Assembly (NCBI GenBank): GCA_017416505.1
Contig: JAFQCI010000092.1
Location: forward strand, 1 to 57,595
Direction: 5' to 3'
Length of the DNA stretch: 57,595 nt
From: Lachnospiraceae bacterium
Lineage (GTDB): Bacteria > Bacillota_A > Clostridia > Lachnospirales > Lachnospiraceae
In this document: piece after piece, positions 1-9,003 of the stretch
How positions within the stretch are numbered: the stretch's first letter is position 1
Layout of the letters: every line of letters starts with the position of its first letter
Made by a program: the position numbers and the translations under genes
The notes under the pieces: model-generated
What the model was told of the DNA's origin: nothing
What the model saw: the letters and a program-made list of their open reading frames with translations, nothing else
The model's database searches: none

Positions 1-195
1 CTGTATATATAAGGTTGTGCTGAGAAATTTATGCGAAAACCAAGCTTTCCTTCAGCACGTAAAATATACAAGGTACAAATGTACGGTATAAACCGTTATA
101 GGGCAGGAACTGCCCGAATTAACGCCTGTGGAGATAGTAGGTTACGAGGTTTATGAAGCAGGAAGCCCATTGGCTTTAGACAATGGGTAGTTCAC
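1..195 (+). mobile_element. IS200/IS605-family 3' end remnant (tnpB tail and right-end hairpin)
   Basis: One frame reads through a TnpB-like C-terminus with the characteristic YRAGTARINACGDS stretch (about 80-140) and then stops. It is followed by a short stem (CCCATTG at 166-172, CAATGGG at 181-187) and GTAGTTCAC, the layout of the right end of IS605-type elements. An in-frame stop at 10-12 shows the tnpB part is not intact, at least within the window. The element abuts the next gene and seems to have replaced its start. Identification is from motif recall, not a search. Confidence 0.6.
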
Positions 196-255
196 ACGGA
201 AAGACTAATATTAAGAGAATATACTCTTGAAGATTTTGAGGCACTATTTGAAATA

Positions 256-708
256 ATGTCAGACCCGGAAACCATGCAGCATTATCCTAAGCCTTTTGAT
301 GAAGAACGGACAAAAGGTTGGATTGAATGGAATCTTCAAAACTATAAGGAATATGGATTTGGATTATGGGCTGTTATTTTGAAAGAAACAGGAGAGTTTA
401 TAGGTGACTGCGGAATTACCATTCAAAATATTGATGGAGAACTACTTCCGGAAATAGGCTATCATATTCATAAGAAGCATTGGAGAAGAGGATTTGGCAG
501 TGAAGCGGCGAGGGTAGCCAGGGACTGGGCGTTTGAAAATACAAAATATGATTGTTTGTATTCCTATATGAAATACACCAATATAGGGTCATATTCTACT
601 GCGATTGCCAATGGTATGAAGAAAGTAAAAGAATATGAAGATGAGAAAAATAAGATTTCGTACGCGTATGCCATAACAAGGGAAGAGTGGAAAAAGCTTA
701 AGAAATAG
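256..708 (+). CDS. GNAT family N-acetyltransferase, N-terminally truncated
   Basis: RimJ/RimL-like acetyltransferase that would move an acetyl group from acetyl-CoA to an amine. The acetyl-CoA loop region is visible as HKKHWRRGFGSEA (about residues 72-84). The first ATG gives 150 residues, but homologous-looking sequence (TERLILREYTLEDF) continues upstream in frame to about position 196 without any ATG, GTG or TTG, and the frame opens only after a stop at 154-156 inside the IS end. The insertion therefore removed the original start and first residues. The ATG at 256 lacks a good ribosome site, so the product is probably inactive or poorly made. A stem-loop terminator follows directly. Confidence 0.75.
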   Translation: MSDPETMQHYPKPFDEERTKGWIEWNLQNYKEYGFGLWAVILKETGEFIGDCGITIQNIDGELLPEIGYHIHKKHWRRGFGSEAARVARDWAFENTKYDCLYSYMKYTNIGSYSTAIANGMKKVKEYEDEKNKISYAYAITREEWKKLKK

Positions 709-716
709 TGTCAAAA

Positions 717-759
717 AACTCCAAGGATAACTTAAAATAAGGATTCTTGGAGTTTTTTT
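717..759 (+). terminator. Rho-independent terminator after the GNAT gene
   Basis: AACTCCAAG (717-725) pairs with CTTGGAGTT (746-754) and is followed by a run of T. It lies just past the acetyltransferase stop codon. Confidence 0.8.
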
Positions 760-778
760 ATTTGTAGTTGGCTTAATT

Positions 779-905
779 TTAACTATTTCATTTAAGTTTT
801 ATTTTAGAATTATCATTTTATTTTAAAACTGCAATGCTGAGGTCATGTGTATAGCACAACTGGCAATTAAATCAATCAGCTTTTCGGTAAAAATAGAAGC
901 TCCGT
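779..905. repeat. Imperfect direct repeat, copy A (partner at 2198-2372)
   Basis: Two blocks recur downstream: an AACTATTT..TTTAAGTTTTATTT block and an ATAGCACAACT.GCAATTAAATCAATCA block that runs on to GTAGAA.TG.AATT. Copy A lacks about 60 bp that separate the blocks in copy B. The two copies flank the unknown gene at 1048-1926, as remnants of an integrated element or a duplicated insertion site would. Confidence 0.6.
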
Positions 906-986
906 AGAACTGAAATTTTCACATTATCTATTACAATGTAAATAATGCTTTTTCGTTGTCCTTAACATAATATTTAATATTGATTC

Positions 987-1015
987 TTGTAAGATGATAA
1001 CATCCATGCTATACT
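987..1015 (+). promoter_or_regulatory. Sigma-A promoter for the gene at 1048
   Basis: TTGTAA (987-992), a 17-nt spacer and TATACT (1010-1015), with a TG dinucleotide just before the -10 (extended -10). It lies about 30 bp before the start codon. Confidence 0.55.
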
Positions 1016-1047
1016 TATGACCGTATTATCAGAAAGGAAACCATCAT

Positions 1048-1926
1048 ATGAATTTATACAACAAATTTTTAACCTCACAATTAAAAAAATTGGAAGCATC
1101 ACAAAAGGAAGGAAATCTTTCCAAAATTGCCAAACAGTATTTTAAAGTTGGGAAAACTTATAAAAAAATGAAGAATGCTGAAAAAGCAATCTATTATTTG
1201 GAACGCTTTGACAATTTGGTGGGCGGTGATGATGAACTTTATGACAAGTTTACAAAAAAAGATGATAAAGCAATGGATTGGGTTATTGATTTGCAAATTG
1301 AACATCCTCCCATTACAAAACATATCAGAAAAGAAGTGGAAGAAAAGGCAGCTACACTCAGTATTATACAAAAAGCCCAGTGGAATTTGCTTACATTAGC
1401 TAGATGTACAGTGCTGTTTCACAAATTTTCTAAACTTTCTGTTTTTCGTGTATTTGCACAATATCAAACTGTATTACATATGCTGATGAAAGGAATTTAT
1501 GGTCATCAGGAAGAAGTTAATATGGATTTGCTTTTTTCTTTTTGTGATGAGTTAGAAGACATATTTGATTCCATCAACAGTGTGGATAATCGTAATAAGG
1601 TAAACATTACAGGTGGTGCAGATTTTGTGGTTACTGATTTAGAAAGTGATGAGGGCACATACCATCTGACTATGGTTTTAGATGATTTGAGAATGATTGC
1701 TTGCGGGGAAAATGTAGATGAGCTAAATGGTAATTTTGTACCAAATGCCCTTTTTTCTGATTATTATATTAGAACTCAAGACCAGTCTCTTGAAAATGTT
1801 CCATGGATACAAAAAGAACAGGAACGTATTTGGGCTGATTTCAATTTTATAAAAAGTTGTCCGCAAGAACAAGCATTTGCAGACCAAATGGCTGAATATA
1901 TGAAATTTTCAATGCCTCAAATATAA
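1048..1926 (+). CDS. Conserved-looking hypothetical protein, helical N-terminus
   Basis: A 292-residue soluble protein that I do not recognise. The first 60 residues are strongly helical and TPR-like (LSKIAKQYFKVGKTYKKMKNAEKAIYYLERF), suggesting a protein-binding N-terminus. The remainder is mixed with several acidic stretches and no transmembrane segment or catalytic signature that I can see. The ATG is preceded by AAAGGA and an extended -10 promoter, so this is a monocistronic unit. It lies between two diverged direct repeats and may be cargo of a lost element. No function is assigned. Confidence 0.75.
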   Translation: MNLYNKFLTSQLKKLEASQKEGNLSKIAKQYFKVGKTYKKMKNAEKAIYYLERFDNLVGGDDELYDKFTKKDDKAMDWVIDLQIEHPPITKHIRKEVEEKAATLSIIQKAQWNLLTLARCTVLFHKFSKLSVFRVFAQYQTVLHMLMKGIYGHQEEVNMDLLFSFCDELEDIFDSINSVDNRNKVNITGGADFVVTDLESDEGTYHLTMVLDDLRMIACGENVDELNGNFVPNALFSDYYIRTQDQSLENVPWIQKEQERIWADFNFIKSCPQEQAFADQMAEYMKFSMPQI

Positions 1927-1985
1927 GAAAAAAGCTGATAGAAATTAAGTTGGGACTATTCCAAAAATTTCTGTATAATACAAAC

Positions 1986-2019
1986 AAGGGCAGAAACCGT
2001 AGAATCCGGCTCTGCCCTT
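1986..2019 (+). terminator. Stem-loop after the 292-aa gene
   Basis: AAGGGCAGA (1986-1994) pairs with TCTGCCCTT (2011-2019). No strong T run follows, so termination is plausible but unproven. Confidence 0.5.
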
Positions 2020-2197
2020 CTGTAACTATTCATATATCTTATATCAATTTTTGATGTTTACACAAAACTTGAAACGGTCTCTCAATGACAAAAATAAATA
2101 ATATAAAAATGACAGGCAACCAGAAAGATTACCTGCCATATAAAATAATCTGTATCAAATTTTATTTACTCAAATTCGGCAAGTTGTTACTCTATCT

Positions 2198-2372
2198 TAA
2201 ACTATTTTGTTTAAGTTTTATTTAAAATTTGCCGATATTTTACTTTATTTGCACACTTTATTTTGGCTTACTGATTTTCTGTTGCCAAAGTGTTGCCATG
2301 AGGATATTATAGCACAACTTGCAATTAAATCAATCAACATTTCAACAAAATAAAGACACTGTAGAATTGGAA
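2198..2372. repeat. Imperfect direct repeat, copy B (partner at 779-905)
   Basis: Contains the same two blocks as copy A plus an inserted segment with GTTGCCAAAGTGTTGCCATGA (2280-2300). Read on the minus strand this segment gives a short in-frame tail, MATLWQQKISKPK then stop, which could be the last residues of a lost integrase. Nothing else coding was found between 1927 and 2637. Confidence 0.5.
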
Positions 2373-2385
2373 TTGAACAAAATCG

Positions 2386-2528
2386 CTGCACGATGGCCTG
2401 CCAAGGCTGTGGTGCAGTTTTTCTACTTCTTCAAAAATAGGCAGTGACAGGATTGTCCCAAGATAGTATTGTTAAAGTGCGACAAATAACAAACTTCACA
2501 CACGGGCTTAGTCCCAACAACTGCCTAT
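2386..2528. other. Structured non-coding stretch upstream of the recombinase stub
   Basis: A stem CTGCAC (2386-2391)/GTGCAG (2412-2417) with internal pairing is followed by TTTTTCT, resembling a terminator. Further on, ATAGGCAGT (2437-2445) is inverted at 2520-2528 (ACTGCCTAT), with TGTCCCA and GTCCCAA between them. The position directly before a tyrosine recombinase start suggests an element end or recombination site. Confidence 0.4.
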
Positions 2529-2637
2529 GAAAAGAATATCATCTTTAGGCTGCTTTCACAAGCAGTTTTATTTTGCAAATGCACCTCCATGATAGGTAGT
2601 TACTATTATTACTACTTTTATTTCATAGAGGTCTTTT

Positions 2638-2991
2638 ATGTACGAATCATATATTGAAAAAATCGAGGTTATAGGAAAACTCCGAAATCTCAAACCTGGA
2701 ACTATCCGAACTTATAAAAATAATGTTATTCAGTTTTTGGAATTCATACAAAAACAACCGGAAGAACTTACATGTGAAGATGCTCGAGATTATCTTTTAT
2801 TCCTAAAATCAAAAGGCGATAAAGCATCTACCCTGTACAACAAAAATGGTTCTCTTGTCTTTGTTCAAGACTGCTTTTTCGTTTACACCGCTATTGATTG
2901 TAGCCTAAAGAAGTTGTTTCTCTTTGAAATCAAATATGCTGTTTACATTTCTTTAATACAACTAATAATGTGTCCATCATTTCTACACTAG
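2638..2991 (+). pseudogene. Tyrosine recombinase/integrase, N-terminal stub
   Basis: Residues 1 to about 70 match the SAM-like core-binding domain of tyrosine recombinases (LKPGTIRTYKNNVIQFLEFI, then CEDARDYLLFLKSKGDKAST). Such enzymes are normally about 280-300 residues, with a catalytic domain carrying R..HxxR..Y. Here homology stops near 2850 and the frame runs into unrelated sequence overlapping the end of the convergent hydrolase gene, so the whole catalytic domain is missing. I recall this subtype as the partner of IS91-like transposases in Lachnospiraceae. The stub cannot recombine DNA. Confidence 0.75.
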
Positions 2992-3892
2992 CCATATGTC
3001 CTGTGTTAGCAATCACCTTGCAATCTAAATTTACATTATTGCTACTATTCACTAATTCTTCCACTGATTTTGTAGAAGCAACTATATCTGTATCTCCCTG
3101 CAAAATTATGTACGGAATCCGGACACTTTTTAATTGCTCTGTAAGGTTAATGTGTATTATCTCTTTCCACAATGAAGTATTCTTCATATATCCGTTTACC
3201 ATAATTGCTTTAAAATCCTTCATTTTGTAATCAGGACTCGTCAACAATCCTTTTATAATAGTTCCAATTGGCACTTTCTTACCAATTCTATTTTGATAGG
3301 CATTAGTATATTTACGAAGTGCATTTGATATCAATTGCAAGTCGTTCCTTTTAAAATTATCTACAGTTACATTTTTGATTTTTTCCAACTTCTTCATCGG
3401 AATACCTGTTTCAGTTAAAGTGTTCCTCACTTCATCACAAATAAACACATCTTTAATTATTTGACCACAAGCAATAACACTATCAACAGCATAAGGATTC
3501 TTTTCCAATAACTTAGCACTTAGTATAGACCCCAAAGAAGTTGAAAATATCATTATCTTGTTATTTGGAAATTTAACCTTTATCTTTTCTATCAGTTCTT
3601 CCGTCATCTGAACAAAGGTATCAATGGAAAATGAATCATCAATCACATGGTTATTTATTCCACAGCCAAGCTGGTCCCAATAAACCATAATAAACTCATC
3701 TGTAAACACTGGGAATAATCCTCTGCATCCAACCGAAAATGGTATCGGTGTCCCTGGTCCACCATGCAAAGTTATAACTATCGGATTATCTTTACTTTTC
3801 CCTTCTATCAACACCTTCTGTTGATACCCTCCAAGGGAAAAAGAACATAATTCCGAAATTTCATTATTGGATTTTATCTTTTTATTATTCAT
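2930..3892 (-). CDS. Alpha/beta hydrolase (proline iminopeptidase-like)
   Basis: Predicted cytoplasmic serine hydrolase, 320 residues from the chosen ATG. Visible motifs are the oxyanion-hole HGGPG (residues 43-47), the nucleophile elbow FSTSLGS with Ser119, a probable acid Asp in GDTDIV (about 269) and the catalytic His in TGHMAS (about 299). Substrate is unknown; the HGGPG type is typical of prolyl peptidases and small-ester hydrolases. The frame is open 53 codons upstream, but that extension reads through sequence that looks like element backbone, and GGAGA lies before the internal ATG at 3892, so that start is preferred. It is convergent with the recombinase stub and divergent from the relaxase, hence probably cargo of the same element. 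Confidence 0.8.
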   Translation of the reverse strand: MNNKKIKSNNEISELCSFSLGGYQQKVLIEGKSKDNPIVITLHGGPGTPIPFSVGCRGLFPVFTDEFIMVYWDQLGCGINNHVIDDSFSIDTFVQMTEELIEKIKVKFPNNKIMIFSTSLGSILSAKLLEKNPYAVDSVIACGQIIKDVFICDEVRNTLTETGIPMKKLEKIKNVTVDNFKRNDLQLISNALRKYTNAYQNRIGKKVPIGTIIKGLLTSPDYKMKDFKAIMVNGYMKNTSLWKEIIHINLTEQLKSVRIPYIILQGDTDIVASTKSVEELVNSSNNVNLDCKVIANTGHMASVEMMDTLLVVLKKCKQHI

Positions 3893-4095
3893 TCCACTAT
3901 CGTCTCCATTATGCGTAAAATTCAAAATTTGTACTCTGGGTATTTCGCGATTGCATCGAGCTCTTATTGCCGGATACGGCATAGTGTTCGTAACCGGACA
4001 CCTAAGTGTCCACTCACTTATAATCCTTCCACCTCTTTCCCTAAGTAACATTTACGAGAGGAGGAAGCACTATCGAACGAAATTCATTTATTCAA

Positions 4096-5613
4096 ATGAA
4101 CAAGCTCCATAATGTCCGTGGCAGGATTACTTATATATCCAGTCACGCCAAGCAGGAAAATCTGTATGCGGTCTATGAAACAACAGACCGTCACTACTGG
4201 ACGGAGCTTGCCAGATTTAATCAGCAGGAATTTCTAAAAAGCGGTACGGAAGGAAAATGTATTGAGGCAAGGGAACTGATTATCGCTTTGCCAGAATCCT
4301 TCCCTGAACTGTATTATCCTGACAAACTGTTACAGTTGTTTACCAACCGCTTTAAGAAAAAATATGGTGTGGAGTGTGTATCCGCCCTGCACCACAACAA
4401 AAGTAAAACCAACTATCATATCCATCTCATCTTTTCCGAAAGGGAACTGTTACCGGAACCCATAGAAAAGATTGCAACACGCAATATGTTCTACAATGAA
4501 CAGAAAAAGCATGTACGCACCAAGAAAGAGATACTGGATGATAGCGGTAATGTCCGTAAGGGCTGTAAGATAATTAAAAAAGGCGAAGTCTATGAGAGAA
4601 CCTTATTTACCGCCAAGAACAAGCTGTTCAAGCAGGAGCATTATCTGGACGAAGCAAAACACTTTTATACCGACCTTATCAATCTTCTGATAGAGGATGA
4701 TAAGAATAAGCTCCATGTATTCAACAAAAACGGATTATACCTTGCCACTAAAAAAATCGGCAAGAATAATCCCAAAGCGGAACAGGTAAAGGAAGATAAT
4801 GAGGTTCGTATGATGTGGAATTATGAAGTAGACCGAGCCTTAGTCAGCCAAGTGCCGGAGGATGAGATACGGCAGATAAAGAAAGAATTTATCACAGACC
4901 GTATCAGTAGTTCCATCAAAGCATGGGGCAACAAACCGGATTTACTTTCCAACATCATACGAACGGCAGCTATGCGACTGGCACTTCTCATTTCCGAGGT
5001 ACTGAAAGCCGCAAGGGAACTGAAAAACAAGCTGTTCCATGAAGCTCTGGAAAAAGAATATGAAACCAAAGCTGTTATAAAAGCAGAGGATACCGCAGAT
5101 GTTGCTACAGCTCCAGCTAAGGAAGAATTGACCGAGCATGAGCCATCAGTAAACACTATTACTGCAACCGTTCCGGAGACAGAGGTTGTAGAACTGCTCA
5201 AACCACAGATACCTCCAAGACCCGTTATGCCACCGGAAGCAGCCGCTTTCCCAAGACTTCAAAAAATCAAGATTACGCTTGATAAGCAAAATCATCTTAT
5301 CTTTGAAGCAGAGCGTGAACGGAATCAACTGGAGATTGAATTAAGCGATTTAAAGGGACTTGCAAGGCTTACCAAGTAAAAGGAGCTTGAAAGCAGGATT
5401 GCCGCCAAAAACGAGGAAATCCGAACCCTCAAAGCCGGATTATCCGGTATCGCCAGACAGCATGGATTTGCAACGGTGCAGGATTTCTACACAGCATTCT
5501 ATACCGCACAGCGTGCCACAGAAGCATATCAGAAAGAATGTGCCAAGTGGGAAGAAGCCTACGGAGAGAACGCCAGCCAACCTTACAGAAGCAGAGATAA
5601 AGGGGCGAGATAA
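4096..5613 (+). pseudogene. MobA/MobL-family relaxase with an in-frame nonsense codon
   Basis: Conjugative relaxase that would nick and guide the element's DNA during mobilisation. The N-terminal domain has the histidine motif HNKSKTNYHIHLIFSE (around residues 98-113). The first frame stops with TAA at 5377-5379 after 427 residues, but the same frame continues with convincing relaxase coiled-coil sequence (KELESRIAAKNEEIRTL, then FATVQDFYTAFYTAQ) to a second TAA at 5611-5613, giving a 505-residue original. One substitution at 5377 explains it. The nicking domain is complete, so the short form might keep some activity. A terminator follows. No accessory mobilisation gene is nearby. Confidence 0.8.
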
Positions 5614-5628
5614 ATCGTCCCAACCATG

Positions 5629-5670
5629 AAATAGCCCTATCCATACACTTAATGGATAAGGCTATTTTTA
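5629..5670 (+). terminator. Terminator after the relaxase
   Basis: AATAGCC plus CTATCCA pair with TGGATA plus GGCTATT (through 5666), followed by TTTTTA. It ends the relaxase transcript. Confidence 0.75.
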
Positions 5671-5709
5671 ATACATAGTGTGCGTAAAGCTGAAATTTGT
5701 ACATCTGTA

Positions 5710-6471
5710 TTATAAATATTTTTCAACGGAAGTTTGCTCAATAACTGTTTTTCCAAGCAGTGTAATTGCTTGTTTAGGACACGCATTCACACACCTATAA
5801 CATACTGTGCATTTGTCCTTCCCTTGTGCCTTATTTTCTGCCATAATGATATTTTCTGTCGGGCATATCTTTACGCATTTAGAACATCCAATGCACTTAT
5901 TTGCATCTACCTTTAACTTGTCACTATACTTTTGGGTTCTGTAACCAAACCATAATCTCTGTGACAAGAAACCTGCTAAGCGGGATAAAGTTCCTAGTCC
6001 CTCTTGTGGATATTTACCATTCTCAATATCAGCAACTGCTTTTATTACTTTTTGTTTTGCTTTCTCGACAAGCCGAGTATTCTTTTCAAGAGAAAGCTTC
6101 AATACTTTCTCATCGGCAATACTATCTGGCATTTGTAGATGCAAACCACCTACGATTTTAGCACCATATTGTTTTAGCAAACGCCCCAATACTCCTGCAC
6201 CATCTCCACTAAATAACGCCATTGTAGCAATAATAAATACTCTTTTCCCTTGCCACATCGAAGAATTATTATGTATAAAATCGCTTAAGATTTTTGGTAC
6301 TGCACTATACTGAACAGGATAACTAAATACTATTTCTTTATGCCTATTTATCTGTTCTACGAGGTTTTTATCTTCAATAGAAAACAGAACAGAATTATCG
6401 CCATATTCTCTTATGAATACTTCAAGTGCATATTTAGAATTACCTGTTCCACTAAAATATATCCCTATCAT
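5710..6471 (-). CDS. EFR1 family ferrodoxin (flavodoxin plus two 4Fe-4S clusters)
   Basis: A 253-residue electron-transfer protein. The N-terminus has a flavodoxin FMN-phosphate loop (FSGTGNSKYAL, residues 7-17). The C-terminus has two complete cubane motifs, CIGCSKCVKICP (193-204) and CTVCYRCVNACP (221-232). Members of this family shuttle electrons between flavin and iron-sulfur centres in anaerobes; the partner is unknown here. The ATG follows the dinD stop by only 11 bp with AAGGA between, so the two genes are probably co-transcribed. Length and motifs look intact. Confidence 0.9.
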   Translation of the reverse strand: MIGIYFSGTGNSKYALEVFIREYGDNSVLFSIEDKNLVEQINRHKEIVFSYPVQYSAVPKILSDFIHNNSSMWQGKRVFIIATMALFSGDGAGVLGRLLKQYGAKIVGGLHLQMPDSIADEKVLKLSLEKNTRLVEKAKQKVIKAVADIENGKYPQEGLGTLSRLAGFLSQRLWFGYRTQKYSDKLKVDANKCIGCSKCVKICPTENIIMAENKAQGKDKCTVCYRCVNACPKQAITLLGKTVIEQTSVEKYL

Positions 6472-6482
6472 AAATCATCCTT

Positions 6483-7346
6483 CTACTCATCAAGCATCAA
6501 TTTTCCAGCTTTCGCTTTTGCCTTTAATCGAGCTATCTGTTCCTTCTCAATTTCTTGTATGCTTTTCTCAGGTGTCGGTAAATCTTCCGGCATAGTACCA
6601 CCTATTTTTTCTATAGCACTGCGAACTTCTTTACCAACAGAATAGTGAATAGAAGTGGCTGTTTTTGCATTATCCACTTCATCTTTTCTTAATTTTTCCT
6701 CTGTCTGAGAAATACGGAAAAGATTTGCAATCAACTCTGTACTGCCCATGTAGTCAAGTATTTTCTGACCGACTTCAAGATTCTTTCTCTTGTGAATATC
6801 ATCAACATCTAATCCGCCATATAATCCTATATATCCTGCATTCTGGAAGATTGCAAATTCTTCATTTGTAATTACCCCTGCATTATGTGCTGTTTCCGCA
6901 AGCATTTGATTCCACTGCTTAATATCTCCTCGCACAACCAAACGTCTTCTATCTTCATCCAATTCATTGAAATGATCAGCCACTTCTTGCCTATACGTTT
7001 GGATTGCAAAATATGTTTGTCCTAACGCAATTACTTCTTTCCTCGGATCACCATTTTGTACAATCAGATAGCAAGCGTATCTGGTTAATTCATAATCAAC
7101 CATCGGCTTTGTTCCACCTTTAGGCATATTTGATGTTTTCCTGACCTCGGGAAAACATTCCTCTACACTTCTTCCACTATTCTCGCAAGCTAACATTGCA
7201 CGCTTTATTACTTTATGAAAATTTTCCCATTTAGTATACTCTAATGCAGGTGCAAGCTCTCTGGCTGACCAAAACTCTGTTCCATCTGGTCGAATTTGTT
7301 TTATATCTTCAAAGCGTTTGTATTCTTTTGCCTTTAATTCTTTCAC
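6483..7346 (-). CDS. dinD: DinD-like DNA damage-inducible protein
   Basis: A 287-residue protein of the DinD/BRO-N type. The N-terminus (FWSARELAPALEYTKWENF) is the BRO-like domain, followed by VDYELTRYACYLIVQNGDPRKEVIALGQ in two parts and a charged C-terminus. E. coli DinD is an SOS-induced inhibitor of RecA filaments; the role in Firmicutes is not established and these genes often travel with mobile DNA. Translation starts at GTG (7344-7346) behind GGGAGG. No clear LexA box was seen in the 48 bp upstream. First gene of a likely two-gene unit with the EFR1 protein. Confidence 0.88.
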   Translation of the reverse strand: MKELKAKEYKRFEDIKQIRPDGTEFWSARELAPALEYTKWENFHKVIKRAMLACENSGRSVEECFPEVRKTSNMPKGGTKPMVDYELTRYACYLIVQNGDPRKEVIALGQTYFAIQTYRQEVADHFNELDEDRRRLVVRGDIKQWNQMLAETAHNAGVITNEEFAIFQNAGYIGLYGGLDVDDIHKRKNLEVGQKILDYMGSTELIANLFRISQTEEKLRKDEVDNAKTATSIHYSVGKEVRSAIEKIGGTMPEDLPTPEKSIQEIEKEQIARLKAKAKAGKLMLDE

Positions 7347-7394
7347 TATGAATGCCTCCCATCTTCATATGTATCCAAGACTGCACATAGTAAT

Positions 7395-8201
7395 CTATGC
7401 ATAATCATTTTGATTTTTTTCAATAATACATACACCTATAATAAACACACATATAAACAGTATAATCAATCTCCAGAATATACCTCCCGCAATATCCGGC
7501 TTATTATAAAGAATGAAATCCGGTAAATTTGCAACAGCATGAGCTATAATACATACCCATAAAGACTTAAATTTATGAAATATATATCCAAAAACCAACG
7601 CCATTAGTGCCGCACCAATTACCAATACAATTCCACCTGCCATTAAATGCATAAGTCCAAATAAAATAGAACTCACTATTATGGCTATTACTGCATTTGT
7701 GGTCTTTTCAACTCTTGTATAAACAATTCCTCTAAGTGCTATCTCTTCTGAAATCGGTGCAATTACCAATAAATTAAGCACCATCATTATAGTACCCAAC
7801 AGCGGAACCATTTCATTATAGAAACCAACTGACTTTGATATCATCAGTGAATTTTCCATAGAAACGTTGTATGTACATAATGCAAACAGAAATGAGAAGG
7901 AAAATGCTATCAGCGACGCAAAAACAACATTTTTCATTTTTAATTGATTAAGTTTCCATTCTTGCTTAACCTCTTTTTTACGAAGTTTGAAAACAAGATA
8001 CAGAATCAATATAGTCAGGATGCCAGAAATAACTGTCATCCCTAAAACATTATTATTTGCAAATTCCATAATAGCAGTCTCATCATTAAGACCATTTGCT
8101 GCTCCTATTGCACAAAACACTATAGACAACAATGCCTGTAAAAACATTGTTAATCCAAAATATAGTACAAAATAGGCAATTGCTTTCCATATACCCTTCA
8201 T
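7395..8201 (-). CDS. CPBP family intramembrane metalloprotease
   Basis: A multi-pass membrane protein of 268 residues with the CAAX-protease/Abi signature: EE and R in SEEIALRG (Glu152, Glu153, Arg157), His185 in FGLMHL and His221 in IIAHAVAN. These residues coordinate zinc in the membrane. Bacterial members act in bacteriocin self-immunity, peptide processing or membrane protein turnover. It starts at ATG behind AAAGGA and stands alone between dinD and a small DUF6061-like gene. All catalytic residues are present, so it is probably functional; the substrate is unknown. Confidence 0.9.
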   Translation of the reverse strand: MKGIWKAIAYFVLYFGLTMFLQALLSIVFCAIGAANGLNDETAIMEFANNNVLGMTVISGILTILILYLVFKLRKKEVKQEWKLNQLKMKNVVFASLIAFSFSFLFALCTYNVSMENSLMISKSVGFYNEMVPLLGTIMMVLNLLVIAPISEEIALRGIVYTRVEKTTNAVIAIIVSSILFGLMHLMAGGIVLVIGAALMALVFGYIFHKFKSLWVCIIAHAVANLPDFILYNKPDIAGGIFWRLIILFICVFIIGVCIIEKNQNDYA

Positions 8202-8319
8202 ATCTTTAGTCCTTTCATTGCAAAAGTATTTTCAGGATTGAAGCAAGATAACTTCAATCAAAAAATCGAATTTTATTTTATCATATCATGCTTAGTTATT
8301 CTACCAACATTTATCAAAA

Positions 8320-8559
8320 TCACCATACTTCCAAACTATCAATCGCATCCACCCAAGCCTGCATTTCGTCATCTAAAGCAAGTCGAGCATATTCAAGTGG
8401 CTCATCTATTGCCAAAGCATTCAGCGAATTTTGCGAGCAAGGAGTTGTTCTTAATCCATCCTCTGCCTTATTACAATCAATCCGTAATATGTAATTTTCA
8501 AATGTGGTTACATCAATACTGTTCGTTTGAGGGTTATAGTCTGCATATATCAATCTCAT
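8320..8559 (-). CDS. Small acidic protein, DUF6061-like
   Basis: A 79-residue protein beginning MRLIYADYNPQTNSIDV. I associate it with the DUF6061 small-protein group seen in clostridial mobile elements; function unknown. The ATG at 8557-8559 is preferred over one 12 codons upstream because AAAGGA lies 8 bp before it. It is acidic, has no membrane segment, and one Cys pair (Cys in RIDC and TTPC). It is transcribed in the same direction as the CPBP gene 119 bp downstream. Confidence 0.6.
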   Translation of the reverse strand: MRLIYADYNPQTNSIDVTTFENYILRIDCNKAEDGLRTTPCSQNSLNALAIDEPLEYARLALDDEMQAWVDAIDSLEVW

Positions 8560-8595
8560 CTTATCAGTCCTTTCATAGAAATGTATTATAAGCAT

Positions 8596-9003
8596 TCATC
8601 CAGTTCCAACTGCCATTTTCATAATTTGTTATAAGTTGTTACCAGATTTTCTTTCCCTTGTTTTTTCCCTTATGAGGGTTCATAAACAAGGGGAGAACGA
8701 TATAACACGATACAAGCTGTGACGGTGAGGACACCCATGAAAACTTTAGTATTTTCAAGGATTTGACGAAATTTTTATAACAAGATATAACAGTTATTAA
8801 ATCCCTTAAAATACCTCAAGTGAGAATTCAAAGTTTCGCTCTTGTTGAACATTCCAATTATACCATGGTATATACAATTTTATCCACCGATATTTTATGC
8901 TCTCATACAATGTAAAAAGCAGAGCAGTTTCCCACTCCACTTCTGATACTACCTTGCTCCTCTGTCATTCTTTTTATGATGGTCTGTATGCCTATTTTGC
9001 TCC
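8596..9003. other. 408-bp intergenic region without a supported gene
   Basis: Only short interrupted frames occur. A perfect 12-bp palindrome ATACCATGGTAT lies near 8866-8877. A plus-strand fragment around 8730-8766 reads TVRTPMKTLVFSRI then stop, in frame with a stop upstream; it looks like a conserved gene tail, but I cannot name it. No tRNA-like structure was seen. Confidence 0.3.

Noticed and set aside
3893..4051. N-terminal 53-residue extension of the hydrolase
   Set aside because: Not hydrolase-like, reads through element backbone sequence; a ribosome site exists before the internal ATG at 3892.
5360..5629. Separate 89-codon frame over the relaxase end
   Set aside because: The relaxase frame itself continues past the TAA with relaxase-like sequence, so the other frame is a shadow.
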